A stretch of 34,320 nucleotides of DNA from Dehalococcoidia bacterium (GCA_003141235.1 PLLL01000035.1:1-34320), one strand, 5' to 3'; positions 7,579 to 15,364 are shown, numbered from the stretch's first letter. The notes: a model not told the origin generated them from the sequence alone. Program-made: numbers and translations.

Positions 7579-8093
7579 AGCTTCTCCTCCCTCGTATATG
7601 CTCGGGCTGATTTCCTGGCAGCGAAATCAGACAACTCTTCAAGAGTACCCCATTTTAAAGCCTCGGTGGGGCATGTAGCAACGCACACAGGTTTTTGCCC
7701 CATCGCCACACGGTCCAGGCACATATCACACTTCCGCATCGTGCCATCTTCGTCAAATTGAGGTATACCAAAAGGGCAGGCATCGAAACAAGAGCGGCAG
7801 CCGATACATTTGCTACCGTCCACAACTACAATACCATCCTCTATCCGCCGGCTGATTGCTCCTGACGGACAGGCTGCGGCACACGGTGCTTTGGCGCAGT
7901 GCCTGCAGGTAAGGGAATAGAATTTTCTGGAAACCTCCGGGAAAGTGCCTGTGGTAACTTCTATCACTTTCCTCAATTTTATTGTTCCGGCCTTTATGCC
8001 GTGCCATTGCTTACAGGCAATCTCACAGGAGAAGCATTTAATACACCTGTCGGACTCGAAATAGAAGCCGTATCGTTTATTCACGATTATCAC
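7575..8093 (-). CDS. Four-cluster ferredoxin subunit (DmsB/NrfC-like) of a molybdopterin oxidoreductase
   Basis: 172 aa, the electron-transfer subunit carrying electrons to or from the adjacent molybdenum subunit. Sixteen cysteines form four [4Fe-4S] sites: C17-C20-C23-C27; C63-C66-C71-C75 (CRHCAKAPCAAACP); C96-C99-C102-C106 (CIGCRSCFDACP); and C122-C125-C137-C141. There is no signal peptide, so it is probably cytoplasmic. It overlaps the upstream catalytic gene by 4 bp and the downstream zinc ribbon by 4 bp, so the three form a translationally coupled operon. No membrane anchor subunit is present, so the electron partner is unknown. Confidence 0.92.
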   Translation of the reverse strand: MIIVNKRYGFYFESDRCIKCFSCEIACKQWHGIKAGTIKLRKVIEVTTGTFPEVSRKFYSLTCRHCAKAPCAAACPSGAISRRIEDGIVVVDGSKCIGCRSCFDACPFGIPQFDEDGTMRKCDMCLDRVAMGQKPVCVATCPTEALKWGTLEELSDFAARKSARAYTREEKL

Positions 8094-10459
8094 TCTTCAA
8101 TCTTACTAATTTTAACCAAAGTCTGTTTAGGCATCTGGGAATAAAACTTATCGAAATATTTCTCGTCTGAATTGTATAAATTGTTCACCTCGGAGCCGCC
8201 GTCGAATACAGAGTATTCCGGCAGGTCAAGCTCCGCACATGATTGCCACCAGCCGCGCTTCGTCATCAGCACATCAGGCGCGATACCTTGAAAATATTCG
8301 GCTTTAAACTTACACCAGCCATGACGTGACTCGACCCTTACCCAATCGCCGTCGCTGATACCATATTTCCGCGCCGTAACAGGGTTGATGCGCAGCCAGG
8401 GATAAGGTTGGAGCTCTCGCAGATACGGGATATCGTGCAAATAACTATGTTGACTAAGGAGGTGAGCATGGACATCGCTAAGGACTAAGGGATACTCTGC
8501 GGTCAACTCCGGTGTCTGGGCGATGCCCTCTGGAGGTCCCTGGTAAGTAGGGAGGTAAGGTAATTTACCGGTCTTGTCGTTGTTATCCTTCCCTCCGATA
8601 AATTCGTTATAGCACTGCACCTTGCCGTGGGGAAGGTTTTTAAAGAGGGCAGCGTATCTCCTGTATTCCGGTTCCGGTGACGGGATAGTCCTCTTGATAA
8701 AGATGCCCCTCGGACTTTTACGCAGCTCTTCCAGTGTTATGCCTGAAGGCGCCAGTTGCTCATTCAGGAATGCTTCCATACTCCCGTTCCAGAAATCGGC
8801 GCCATAGCCCATTCTGACCGCCAGTTCCAGATAGAATTGCCAGTCGGACCGGGATTCTCCCAGGGGCTCGGCGATTTTATTGTAGATTCCAATCCAGGTG
8901 CCTTCCCGGCGATTCCTGACTTCAATCTGATCATTTCGCTCGTAATCAGTACAGGCCGGCAGCACGATGTCGGCATAGTTCACGTGAGAAGCCCAATTAA
9001 TATCCATCACAAAAAGGAATTCAAGCTTCTTTAGAGCTTCGGCTACTTTTTGCGGATTCCGTGTGGCTGATAACGGGTTAGAGCAGGTAGCATTAAGAAC
9101 TCTTATCGGGTAAGGCTTGCCGGTCAGAACACTCATTAATCCTTTATAATAAGCCGAAGTGGGGCCGCCATCCCAGTTGCCGGACTTTTGATACCAGATT
9201 GGAGATTCAGGATCTACCAGCTTATCAGCCATGTCCGGAGGAGCTTTTTCCGGTAAAGTGGATATGCGGTTAATATCGATAAGACCTGGGCCAACCGTAG
9301 AACCCGCATAAAATCCGCCCGGGACATCCAGGTTACCGGTAATAGCGGCTATAAGACAGATGGCCTGGACCGTGGCAGTGCCGTCACTGGCCTGGTCGCC
9401 GACGCCGTTCCCGATTTTAATATATGATGGCTTTATAGTGCCGATCATCCGGGCGGCTTCTTTAATCCTGGCGGCGGGTATTCCGGTGATAAGCTCCGCC
9501 CATTCCGGGGAATGTGGCTGCACGTGCTCCGCCAGTTCATTAAAACCATAGCACCAGTTGGTGACAAAGTCGGCGTCATAAAGTTTTTCATTAATAATAA
9601 CGTTGAGGATTGCCAATGCCAGAGCGCAATCGGTGCCCGGTCGTACTGGTAGCCAGATGTTGGCTTTAGCCCCAAGCGGCTCCAGCATCGGGCGTATGTC
9701 TATTAGCTTCGTCCCTTTTTCAATGGCATTTAAAATAGCGAAAGGTTGGCCTTGATTTACAGCCGCATTTTCACAGTTTGCGCCCCAGTTGACGATGAGT
9801 TTGGTTTTATTCCAGTCATCCGGGGCGTTACTGGTAAATCCTATGGTAATTTTAGCTGCGGCTGCCCGGGGAGTGGCGCAAATCGCGCTGTGTAAGTAAT
9901 TAGGGCTGCCGTGAATATTGAGGAAACGGCGGCCTAAAGTAGCCAGAACCGGCCAGTATTCCGGAGAAAGTACGGCATAAGATTCCGGCCCGTATTTCTC
10001 CTTGGTCTCCTTTAACCTGGCGGCAATAGTATCCAGGGCTTCATCCCACGTGATGCGTTTAAATTTCCCTTCTCCCTTCTCACCTGTTCTTTTCATGGGG
10101 TAGGTGAGACGGTTAGGGGAATAGAGTAGTTGCATCCCGGTATTGCCTTTAGCACAAAGAGAGGTGCATCCCTGACCCCAGTTATTAAATGCCTCAGGGT
10201 TGCCTTCGACTCTCACAAACCGGCCGTTTTTAACATGACAGAGTATGCCGCACCTCGGCTTGGCGGAGCCGCATCCATGGCAAAAGGTCGGAATTATCTT
10301 CTCTTCGCCGTCGCTGTCTAGCGGCGGTTTTGAGAGTAAATCTGCCTGTTTCCTGGCCTTTACCGGCTTTTTCCCGGGCATACTGGTAGCTGTAAGAGAA
10401 TTCTGCTGTTTAACATCAGACTTTTTCATTTGTATCTCGTTATGTATATTGGGTTCCAT
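8090..10459 (-). CDS. Molybdopterin-dependent oxidoreductase, catalytic subunit (DMSO reductase superfamily)
   Basis: 789 aa catalytic subunit binding bis-MGD and one [4Fe-4S] cluster. The cluster ligands appear as C63-x6-C70-x3-C74-x27-C102, ending in GCTSLCAKG. The loop LHSAICATPRAAAAK puts C194 at the molybdenum (or tungsten) ligand position. The C-terminal dinucleotide-binding domain is present (LRINPVTARKYGISDGDWVRV). There is no twin-arginine signal. The first 50 residues are Lys-rich and low complexity, so the enzyme is likely cytoplasmic. I used the ATG at 10459; ATG 10429 is an alternative. Substrate cannot be read from the sequence. The family includes formate dehydrogenases, acetylene hydratase, polysulfide reductases and others. 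Confidence 0.92.
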   Translation of the reverse strand: MEPNIHNEIQMKKSDVKQQNSLTATSMPGKKPVKARKQADLLSKPPLDSDGEEKIIPTFCHGCGSAKPRCGILCHVKNGRFVRVEGNPEAFNNWGQGCTSLCAKGNTGMQLLYSPNRLTYPMKRTGEKGEGKFKRITWDEALDTIAARLKETKEKYGPESYAVLSPEYWPVLATLGRRFLNIHGSPNYLHSAICATPRAAAAKITIGFTSNAPDDWNKTKLIVNWGANCENAAVNQGQPFAILNAIEKGTKLIDIRPMLEPLGAKANIWLPVRPGTDCALALAILNVIINEKLYDADFVTNWCYGFNELAEHVQPHSPEWAELITGIPAARIKEAARMIGTIKPSYIKIGNGVGDQASDGTATVQAICLIAAITGNLDVPGGFYAGSTVGPGLIDINRISTLPEKAPPDMADKLVDPESPIWYQKSGNWDGGPTSAYYKGLMSVLTGKPYPIRVLNATCSNPLSATRNPQKVAEALKKLEFLFVMDINWASHVNYADIVLPACTDYERNDQIEVRNRREGTWIGIYNKIAEPLGESRSDWQFYLELAVRMGYGADFWNGSMEAFLNEQLAPSGITLEELRKSPRGIFIKRTIPSPEPEYRRYAALFKNLPHGKVQCYNEFIGGKDNNDKTGKLPYLPTYQGPPEGIAQTPELTAEYPLVLSDVHAHLLSQHSYLHDIPYLRELQPYPWLRINPVTARKYGISDGDWVRVESRHGWCKFKAEYFQGIAPDVLMTKRGWWQSCAELDLPEYSVFDGGSEVNNLYNSDEKYFDKFYSQMPKQTLVKISKIEE

Positions 10460-10726
10460 TTAAAATTATAGCACGAAAACCACTGCTAAATCCTCTGTTC
10501 GTGCAGGGGTGACGTGCCCCCCGAAAACGATACCAGCTATGAATTGTTTCCTGAAAATGGACCCCCCCCCAATAACAATTATTCCCTTTACCCTCAACCC
10601 TATACCCTTGCCCCTTTCCCATTTTTATCGTACACTGATTAACAACTATCCGGCAGGAGCTTGACGCGCCGTACGCATTTTCTCTATGCTGTGTAGGAAA
10701 TCCATTTTACATTGAGGAGGCTGATC
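10460..10726. other. Divergent intergenic region with a C9 run and a shared upstream motif
   Basis: No gene is supported here. It separates the minus-strand molybdoenzyme operon from the plus-strand cyclase operon, so it should hold both promoters. It contains a run of nine C (10562-10570), a purine-poor stretch, and TTTATCGTACACTGATTAA at 10624-10642, which matches 17 of 19 bases of 2739-2757. Confidence 0.5.
10661..10690 (+). promoter_or_regulatory. Candidate sigma-70 promoter of the cyclase/flavoprotein operon
   Basis: TTGACG (10661-10666), an 18-bp spacer, then TATGCT (10685-10690). It ends 36 bp before the ATG of the cyclase-family gene, which has a clear GAGGAGG binding site. Confidence 0.5.
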
Positions 10727-11386
10727 ATGGCAGTTATAGCGCCCAAGGGCTGGTATGATATTTCCGTACCGCTCAAGCAGAACATGACCAAATTTCCCTC
10801 CGACCCCACACCGTTTAAGGTGTATCGCCTCAGCGATGTGGCGCTGGGAGCAAAAGTTACCATGTCCATGATTGAGATGATATCGCACACCGGCACGCAT
10901 ATCGATGCGCCCCTCCACTTTATCCCCGGCGGGAGCACCATTAGCGATATGTCACTGGATGCGACCATCGGCCCGGCGCGCGTTATCGAAATTAAGGACA
11001 AGCAGAAAATTAGAGTTGCCGAGATTGAAAAATATGACATTAAAAAAGGCGAACGCCTGCTCTTCAAGACGCGCAACTCGCCGCTCACTTACACCAGCGA
11101 AACGTTCGTCGAGGACTATGTCTACTTCGATATCCCCGCCGCGGAATACCTCGCCGAAAAGAAAGTGCGGATGGTTGGCCTGGATAATATCACTATCGGC
11201 AGCTTTAAAGAGCCTGGAAGCCTTACCCAGACGCATACGATATTCCTGCGGGCCGGTGTCTATATCCTCGAAGATTGCGCCCTGGGGGACGTGCCGCCCG
11301 GCGATTACGAGCTGCTCTGCCTCCCGCTGCTCATGTATAACGGCGATGCCGGGCCCAGCCGCGCTATCCTGAGACCTTTAAAATAA
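10727..11386 (+). CDS. Cyclase-family metal-dependent hydrolase (kynurenine formamidase-like)
   Basis: 219 aa. The family signature HTGTHIDAPLHF is present at about residues 54-65 and supplies divalent metal ligands. The protein opens with WYDISVPLKQNMTKFPSDP, typical of this fold. Members hydrolyse formamides or cyclic amides (kynurenine formamidase, isatin hydrolase); the substrate here is unknown. I moved the start from the TTG at 10712 to the ATG at 10727 because GAGGAGG (10714-10720) lies at ideal distance. It is followed 13 bp later by an FMN-binding protein, so the two probably form an operon. Confidence 0.88.
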   Translation: MAVIAPKGWYDISVPLKQNMTKFPSDPTPFKVYRLSDVALGAKVTMSMIEMISHTGTHIDAPLHFIPGGSTISDMSLDATIGPARVIEIKDKQKIRVAEIEKYDIKKGERLLFKTRNSPLTYTSETFVEDYVYFDIPAAEYLAEKKVRMVGLDNITIGSFKEPGSLTQTHTIFLRAGVYILEDCALGDVPPGDYELLCLPLLMYNGDAGPSRAILRPLK

Positions 11387-11399
11387 GAAAGGAAAAGAA

Positions 11400-12005
11400 A
11401 TGAAAATCCTGGCTATTTCGTGCAGTCCTAATAAGGACGGCAGTACGGTTACCCTGTTGAATAAGGCGCTCGAGGGAGCGAAAAAAGACGGCGCTGAGGT
11501 GGAGCTATGGAGCGCGGCCGGTAAAGACATCAAGCCCTGCGATGCCTGCCGCGCCTGCGGCAAGACCGGCAAATGCGTTATCAAGGACGATGTGACGCCG
11601 CTCCAGGAAAAAATGATTGCCGCCGACGGCATTATCTTCGGGATGCCGGTGTATTATTACGGGATGGCCGCCCAGGCAAAGTGCATCATCGACCGGTCGA
11701 CGGCTCTCAAGCCGCCCGGGAGAAACCTGAACAATAAAATCGGCGGGCTGGTCACGGTGGCGGGCAGCTTCGGACTATCTGATGTGGTAAAAGACTTCTG
11801 CTTCTATTTCTTCTCGCAGCGGATGCTGATGGCCAACTGGATAGGCGCTTACAGCCTTGGAGTTGAAGAGCTGAAGAAAATGGAGAAGTGCATGCAGGGT
11901 TCGCAAGACCTCGGCAGGGCAATGGTGGCGATGGCCAGGATGAATTTCAAGTATCCCGCCGAGCTCATGGGTAGGGCGGTTGCCTACGGCACGCATACGA
12001 AGTAA
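11400..12005 (+). CDS. NAD(P)H-dependent FMN reductase / iron-sulfur flavoprotein-like
   Basis: 201 aa flavodoxin-like protein. The N-terminus MKILAISCSPNKDGSTVTLLNKAL is the FMN phosphate loop of the NADPH-dependent FMN reductase superfamily. A cysteine group PCDACRACGKTGKC (about residues 46-59) resembles the compact cluster of archaeal-type iron-sulfur flavoproteins, so a [4Fe-4S] centre is possible. GIIFGMPVYYYGM is the second FMN loop. AAGAAAGGAAAAG precedes the ATG. It is the second gene of the operon with the cyclase-family hydrolase, and its stop runs into a triple repeat and then a terminator. Confidence 0.87.
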   Translation: MKILAISCSPNKDGSTVTLLNKALEGAKKDGAEVELWSAAGKDIKPCDACRACGKTGKCVIKDDVTPLQEKMIAADGIIFGMPVYYYGMAAQAKCIIDRSTALKPPGRNLNNKIGGLVTVAGSFGLSDVVKDFCFYFFSQRMLMANWIGAYSLGVEELKKMEKCMQGSQDLGRAMVAMARMNFKYPAELMGRAVAYGTHTK

Positions 12006-12045
12006 GTAGCAAGTACCAAGTAGCAAGTACCAAGTAGCAAGTATC
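12004..12045. repeat. Three tandem 14-bp repeats, AAGTAGCAAGTACC
   Basis: AAGTAGCAAGTACC occurs at 12004-12017 and 12018-12031, and as AAGTAGCAAGTATC at 12032-12045, beginning at the stop codon of the flavoprotein gene. The same unit recurs at 20139-20166, and its complement at about 2697-2730. Confidence 0.85.
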
Positions 12046-12052
12046 AGGTATC

Positions 12053-12086
12053 AAAGAGGGGGGCGTAAAAGCCCCTCTTTCTTTTT
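12053..12086 (+). terminator. Rho-independent terminator
   Basis: AAAGAGGGG (12053-12061) pairs with CCCCTCTTT (12072-12080) around a 10-nt loop, followed by CTTTTT. It closes the cyclase/flavoprotein operon and isolates it from the phage block. Confidence 0.85.
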
Positions 12087-12117
12087 GTCTAACGACAAAT
12101 TCACATAGCCAATAATA

Positions 12118-12135
12118 GAACAAAAGTGCTAATAT
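12118..12135 (+). promoter_or_regulatory. GAAC-N4-GTGC box next to a TAATAT -10 (left phage block)
   Basis: GAACAAAAGTGC (12118-12129) is followed directly by TAATAT (12130-12135), within the phrase TAATAGAACAAAAGTGCTAAT. It matches TAATAGAACATACGTGCTAAT at 19778-19798, ahead of the right phage block. The core resembles the GAAC-N4-GTTC LexA box of Gram-positives and relatives. The -35 here (AGCCAA) is poor. Confidence 0.45.
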
Positions 12136-12206
12136 CTTAAAACAGGAAACGAATCTGAAGCTAAGCAGATGTGAATTGTTTTTAGCGTTATGTTAAGGGA
12201 GGCTGT

Positions 12207-12353
12207 ATGAGGGTGTTAAAACTAGCCATGGAGAACGGCAGGTGGGACCTGGCGGCGCATACTATCGTACTGGCGGCGGCAAAGCAATTGGAGAAAGGGG
12301 GGAAATCAATTGGAAATGAAAGAAAAACGAAAAAGGGGCGGGCAAAAGGGTAA
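12207..12353 (+). CDS. Small ORF (48 aa) ahead of the terminase genes
   Basis: This ORF is too short for the track. It begins MRVLKLAMENGRWDLAAHTIV with a strong AAGGGAGG binding site seven bases before the ATG. It ends in a Lys/Arg-rich tail and overlaps the next gene start by 44 bp in another frame. The first 30 residues have a plausible amphipathic helix, and codon use matches the neighbours. No family is recognised. The binding site and position directly behind the phage promoter box favour a real leader gene of the packaging operon. Confidence 0.5.
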   Translation: MRVLKLAMENGRWDLAAHTIVLAAAKQLEKGGKSIGNERKTKKGRAKG

Positions 12354-12684
12354 TCAGAATGCACGGACACATGGCTTTTATTCAAAGGCGCTCGATGACA
12401 CGGAAAAGGACGACATGGAACTGGCCATCGGAATAAGCGACATCGACGATGAGATAGCTTTGCTACGGGTTAAAATAAAGGCGGTGCTGGCGAGAGACCC
12501 GGAGAACGTGAAGCTGATAATGCAGGCGACGAATGCGCTGGCAGAGCTAATGATAAAAAAGTACCAGATCAATAAAGAGCAGAAGAAAGGGCTGAAGATA
12601 GCGATAGGCAACGTGTTTCGAGATGTGGCTTTGCCGGCGGGAATAAACCTGGGGGCGGATATCATTGGAAAGCGATTCGGTTAA
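12310..12684 (+). CDS. Phage terminase small subunit-like protein
   Basis: 124 aa, basic N-terminus KRGGQKGNQNARTHGFYSKAL, a sequence style seen at the start of many small terminases and related phage DNA-binding proteins. It is followed by helical charged segments suited to oligomerisation. Small terminases recognise packaging sites and stimulate the large subunit. I kept the TTG at 12310, because a G6 run lies seven bases upstream; the ATG at 12316 is an alternative. It overlaps the large terminase start by 20 bp, the usual terS-terL arrangement. Confidence 0.65.
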   Translation: MEMKEKRKRGGQKGNQNARTHGFYSKALDDTEKDDMELAIGISDIDDEIALLRVKIKAVLARDPENVKLIMQATNALAELMIKKYQINKEQKKGLKIAIGNVFRDVALPAGINLGADIIGKRFG

Positions 12685-14086
12685 TACATGGCCAGGCGTT
12701 CGGTTGCTACACCCCTATCAACAAGAGGTGTGTACAGCCATATACCTCAGCGTGCGCGACAAAAAAGGGCTGACCTTTTCGGTCGAGATAGCGCGACAGG
12801 GGGGCAAGAACGAGATGTCAGCACAACTGGAAATGATGCTGCTCATCGCGCATATGGAAAAGCCGAAAAACCTGATAAAGTGCTCGCCGACGTTCAAGCC
12901 GCAGTCGGTCATCTCGATGATACGGTTGAAAGACCGCCTGAATGATGCCGGTTTTAACGGCGACTGGGCGTCCGAGCTCGGATATATCATCAAGCTCGGA
13001 GAGGCTCGCGCTATCTTCCTCTCCGCTGATGAATCGGCCAGCGTCGTCGGCAATACAGCTCACATCCTGCTCGAAATCGACGAGTCTCAGGACGTCAGCA
13101 AGGAAAAGTACACCAAGGAGTTCAAGCCGATGGGCGCGACGACCAACGTAACCACCGTCCATTACGGCACGACCTGGGACGATACCACACTGCTGGAGGA
13201 GGTCAAGCAGACCAACCTCGAACTGGAGCGGCGGGACGGCATCCGGCGGCACTTCCGCTATGACTGGGAGGAGGTGGCGAAATACAACCCGGACTACCTG
13301 GCTTACGTGACGGGGGAAAGGGAGCGGCTGGGCGAAAACCACCCGCTTTTCCTGACGCAATACCGCCTCTTGCCGATAACAGGCGGGGGCGGCTTTTTCA
13401 GCGCGCAGCAGCGGGCGCAATTGCAGGGCGAACACACGCGCAGACACCAGCCGGAAGCGGGAAAATTATATATCGCCGGGATAGACCTGGCCGGGGAAGA
13501 AGAATTAGAGGACGGTCATCTGATTTCATTAAATCCAAAACGCGATTCCACGGTGGTTACTATTGGCGAACTGGACTTTACCGGTGGGGATAACACGGTT
13601 AAAGAGCCGCATATTAAAATAATTGAGCATTACCGCTGGACAGGGAAAAAGCACCCCGAGCTTTACGCACAGCTGGTGGATATCCTCAAAAATGTCTGGC
13701 ATTGCCGCCGGATAGTCGTGGATGCAACAGGCGTCGGCGAGCCGGTGGCGTCGTTTTTGCGTAAGGCGCTGGGCTCAAGGGTAGAACCGTTCCATTTCAC
13801 GGCGAAAAGTAAAAGCGAGCTGGGCTTCAACCTGCTGGCGGCGGTGAACTCCGGGCGGCTGAAGGTTTATAAGGGTGACGGCTCGGCGGAGTATCAGGAG
13901 TTCCGGGGGGAAATGGAGCGGGCGCGGAGCCAGTACCGGGCCAGCCAGACGATGAACTTTTACGTCGACCCCGCGCAGGGGCACGACGACTTTTTAATGA
14001 GCCTGGCGCTGGTGGTGGAGGCGGGACGGGGATACGAAAAGAGAGAGGCGAAAGGTGGAGAAAGGGAGGGAGGAAGTAGTTGGTAG
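12665..14086 (+). CDS. Phage terminase large subunit (ATPase-nuclease)
   Basis: 473 aa motor that packages DNA into proheads. ATPase domain: Walker A-like ARQGGKNE (43-50, lacking the usual GKT/S) and Walker B ILLEIDES (D139-E140). RNase H-like nuclease domain: acidic residues D274 (IAGIDLAG), D353 (VVDATGVGEP) and D441/D442 (GHDDFLMS), so the catalytic set looks complete. The frame requires a TTG start at 12665 overlapping terS, with GGGGGCGG upstream. The C-terminus EGGSSW is encoded by the GTAGTTGG repeat that follows, so the end may be altered. Neither a portal nor a protease follows, contrary to normal phage order. Confidence 0.85.
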   Translation: MESDSVNTWPGVRLLHPYQQEVCTAIYLSVRDKKGLTFSVEIARQGGKNEMSAQLEMMLLIAHMEKPKNLIKCSPTFKPQSVISMIRLKDRLNDAGFNGDWASELGYIIKLGEARAIFLSADESASVVGNTAHILLEIDESQDVSKEKYTKEFKPMGATTNVTTVHYGTTWDDTTLLEEVKQTNLELERRDGIRRHFRYDWEEVAKYNPDYLAYVTGERERLGENHPLFLTQYRLLPITGGGGFFSAQQRAQLQGEHTRRHQPEAGKLYIAGIDLAGEEELEDGHLISLNPKRDSTVVTIGELDFTGGDNTVKEPHIKIIEHYRWTGKKHPELYAQLVDILKNVWHCRRIVVDATGVGEPVASFLRKALGSRVEPFHFTAKSKSELGFNLLAAVNSGRLKVYKGDGSAEYQEFRGEMERARSQYRASQTMNFYVDPAQGHDDFLMSLALVVEAGRGYEKREAKGGEREGGSSW

Positions 14087-14098
14087 TTGGTAGTTAGG
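14076..14098. repeat. AGTTGGTAGTTGGTAGTT tandem repeat at the terminase 3' end
   Basis: Tandem AGTTGGT units supply the last codons and stop of the large terminase. A related set (TAGTTGGTAATTTGTAGTTGGTAG) lies at about 17446-17470. The 140 bp after it contain only purine-rich repeat sequence. Confidence 0.6.
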
Positions 14099-14238
14099 GG
14101 AATAAAAACTCCCTTAATCCCTTCCTTCGGCTTTGCTCAGGACATGCTTTACGAAAGAGGAAGATTGGTAAAGGAGGGAGAGGGAGTGAGGGAAGATATT
14201 ATTTAGAGATATATATTAATTTTATATATCAATCCCAC

Positions 14239-14679
14239 TCATTTCTTCCCTTTGAGTTCAGATAATCCTATGAAATACATAATTGGTATAAGCAAGAATA
14301 AAATAAAACCATAGTAGAATGCCAACAATACCACCCAAGTTGGAGGTGAAATTGAAATAACAGACGAAATTCCTTTGACATACCCTAAAATATATACAAT
14401 CCAGAAAATAACAAAACTTGGGTAATAGGCTTTGGTATTAATAAATTCTTCAACCCTCTCACGCCATGTTTTCCGAAATGATGCGATGATAAAAAATAGA
14501 GACAAAACTATGGCGACGACTCCAAAAATTTCATATACTATATAGGGACTTGTCATAAATGGCACATGAAACTGACTATCGTAACCAAAACCCCATTGAT
14601 TTGTTTCTGGTTTGTACCCAAGTGATATTATCGCAAATGAAAAGAGTAAAACACTCCAAGATACAATACGTTTCGGCAT
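14239..14679 (-). CDS. Small integral membrane protein of unknown function (4 TM)
   Basis: 146 aa, AT-rich. Four hydrophobic helices are visible (about 5-22, 45-67, 87-105, 112-137), with an aromatic extracytoplasmic-looking loop after the first. No recognised family. It has a textbook ribosome binding site (AGAGGAGGTGA) and a near-consensus promoter, so it is probably expressed. It lies in opposite orientation to the phage terminase and starts the cargo region. Base composition differs from the terminase, suggesting separate origin. Confidence 0.7.
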   Translation of the reverse strand: MPKRIVSWSVLLFSFAIISLGYKPETNQWGFGYDSQFHVPFMTSPYIVYEIFGVVAIVLSLFFIIASFRKTWRERVEEFINTKAYYPSFVIFWIVYILGYVKGISSVISISPPTWVVLLAFYYGFILFLLIPIMYFIGLSELKGKK

Positions 14680-14702
14680 TAGTCACCTCCTCTTTTGCCG
14701 TG

Positions 14703-14732
14703 ATTATAATATTATATCTTGACTTATGTCAA
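14703..14732 (-). promoter_or_regulatory. Consensus promoter with a TTGAC-N4-GTCAA palindrome
   Basis: On the minus strand TTGACA (14732-14727), an 18-bp spacer and TATAAT (14708-14703) precede the membrane-protein gene. The palindrome TTGACTTATGTCAA (14719-14732) covers the -35 and could be a repressor operator. Confidence 0.65.
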
Positions 14733-14810
14733 TAATAGCTTGAATATATTAAATATCCTAAACATTTACCCATAATACTGTGCCTTGGTGAGGATAACAG
14801 GAGGGGAAAA

Positions 14811-14913
14811 GGGGAGGGGTGGGTTAAAATCCTCCTTGTCTCCCCCTTTGACAAGGGGTGACAATTCATCAGGTAAAGATTACAATAATTACACAAGAGG
14901 CAAACATTATCTC
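14811..14913. repeat. Repeat copy 1 flanking the DUF559 gene
   Basis: It begins AGGGGAAAAGGGGAGGGG, then AAATCCTCCTTGTCTCCCCC, a TTTGACAAGGGGTGACAATTC core and GCAAACATTATCTC. Bases 14827-14913 align with 15277-15364 (five mismatches in the first 47 bases, then looser). Its first part aligns with 15807-15872. Confidence 0.75.
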
Positions 14914-14927
14914 AATTTAAAAAGCGA

Positions 14928-15311
14928 GTGCGAAGAGTTTTGGTAATACCGTATAATACTAACCATAAAATAATTTCAAAAAGCCTTCGCAGTAAACCTA
15001 CGGAAGCAGAACGGTGTTTGTGGAAAAGGCTTAAGCTAAAACATATCGGCTATATCTTCCACAGGCAGAAGCCGATAGGTGATTACATTGTGGATTTTTA
15101 TTGTCCTAAAGCAAAACTCATTATTGAAGTTGATGGCGATTATCACTCTAGTGCTGAAATGGCCGGCAATGATAAGGTCAGGGATAAAATAATGCAGAAT
15201 CTTGGAATGACTGTATTGCGATTTCACAATTCAGAAGTACTAAATAATACTGAAAAAGTGATAGATACGATTAGACAAATCCTCCTTGCCTCCTCCTTTG
15301 ACAAGGAGTGA
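14928..15311 (+). CDS. DUF559 (Vsr-like endonuclease fold) protein
   Basis: 127 aa. The DUF559 pattern is clear: SLRSKPTEAERCLWKRLKLKHIG, then FHRQKPIGDYIVDFYC and KLIIEVDGDYHS. The Asp of VDF, the Glu-Val-Asp of IEVDG and the His fit a PD-(D/E)xK/Vsr-type nuclease core. Family members are presumed single-strand or mismatch-type nucleases, but the biological role is not established. It starts at GTG 14928, as ATG codons come too late. The C-terminal codons (ILLASSFDKE) lie inside repeat copy 2, so the repeat sets the end of the protein. No second restriction-modification gene is adjacent. Confidence 0.85.
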   Translation: MRRVLVIPYNTNHKIISKSLRSKPTEAERCLWKRLKLKHIGYIFHRQKPIGDYIVDFYCPKAKLIIEVDGDYHSSAEMAGNDKVRDKIMQNLGMTVLRFHNSEVLNNTEKVIDTIRQILLASSFDKE

Positions 15312-15364
15312 CAATACATCGGGTCATAAAAAGTAATTCAAATACATAAGGCAAACATCGTCTC
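15277..15364. repeat. Repeat copy 2, overlapping the DUF559 3' end
   Basis: AAATCCTCCTTGCCTCCTCC with the core TTTGACAAGGAGTGACAATAC aligns with copy 1. The direct repeats place the DUF559 gene in a unit of about 450 bp. TCTCCCCTGTCAAGGGGAGA at 15361-15380 is a further palindrome of the same kind. Confidence 0.75.

Noticed and set aside
10685-11372. Overlapping ORFs on both strands across the cyclase gene
   Set aside because: They are alternative frames of a clear cyclase-family gene with the HTGTHIDAPLHF motif and a strong binding site.
12004-12045. AAGTAGCAAGTACC triplet as a CRISPR array
   Set aside because: Units are 14 bp and directly adjacent without spacers, and there are no cas genes in the window.
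12818-13447. 209-aa minus-strand ORF opposite the large terminase
   Set aside because: Fully inside terL, whose motor and nuclease motifs are in the plus frame.
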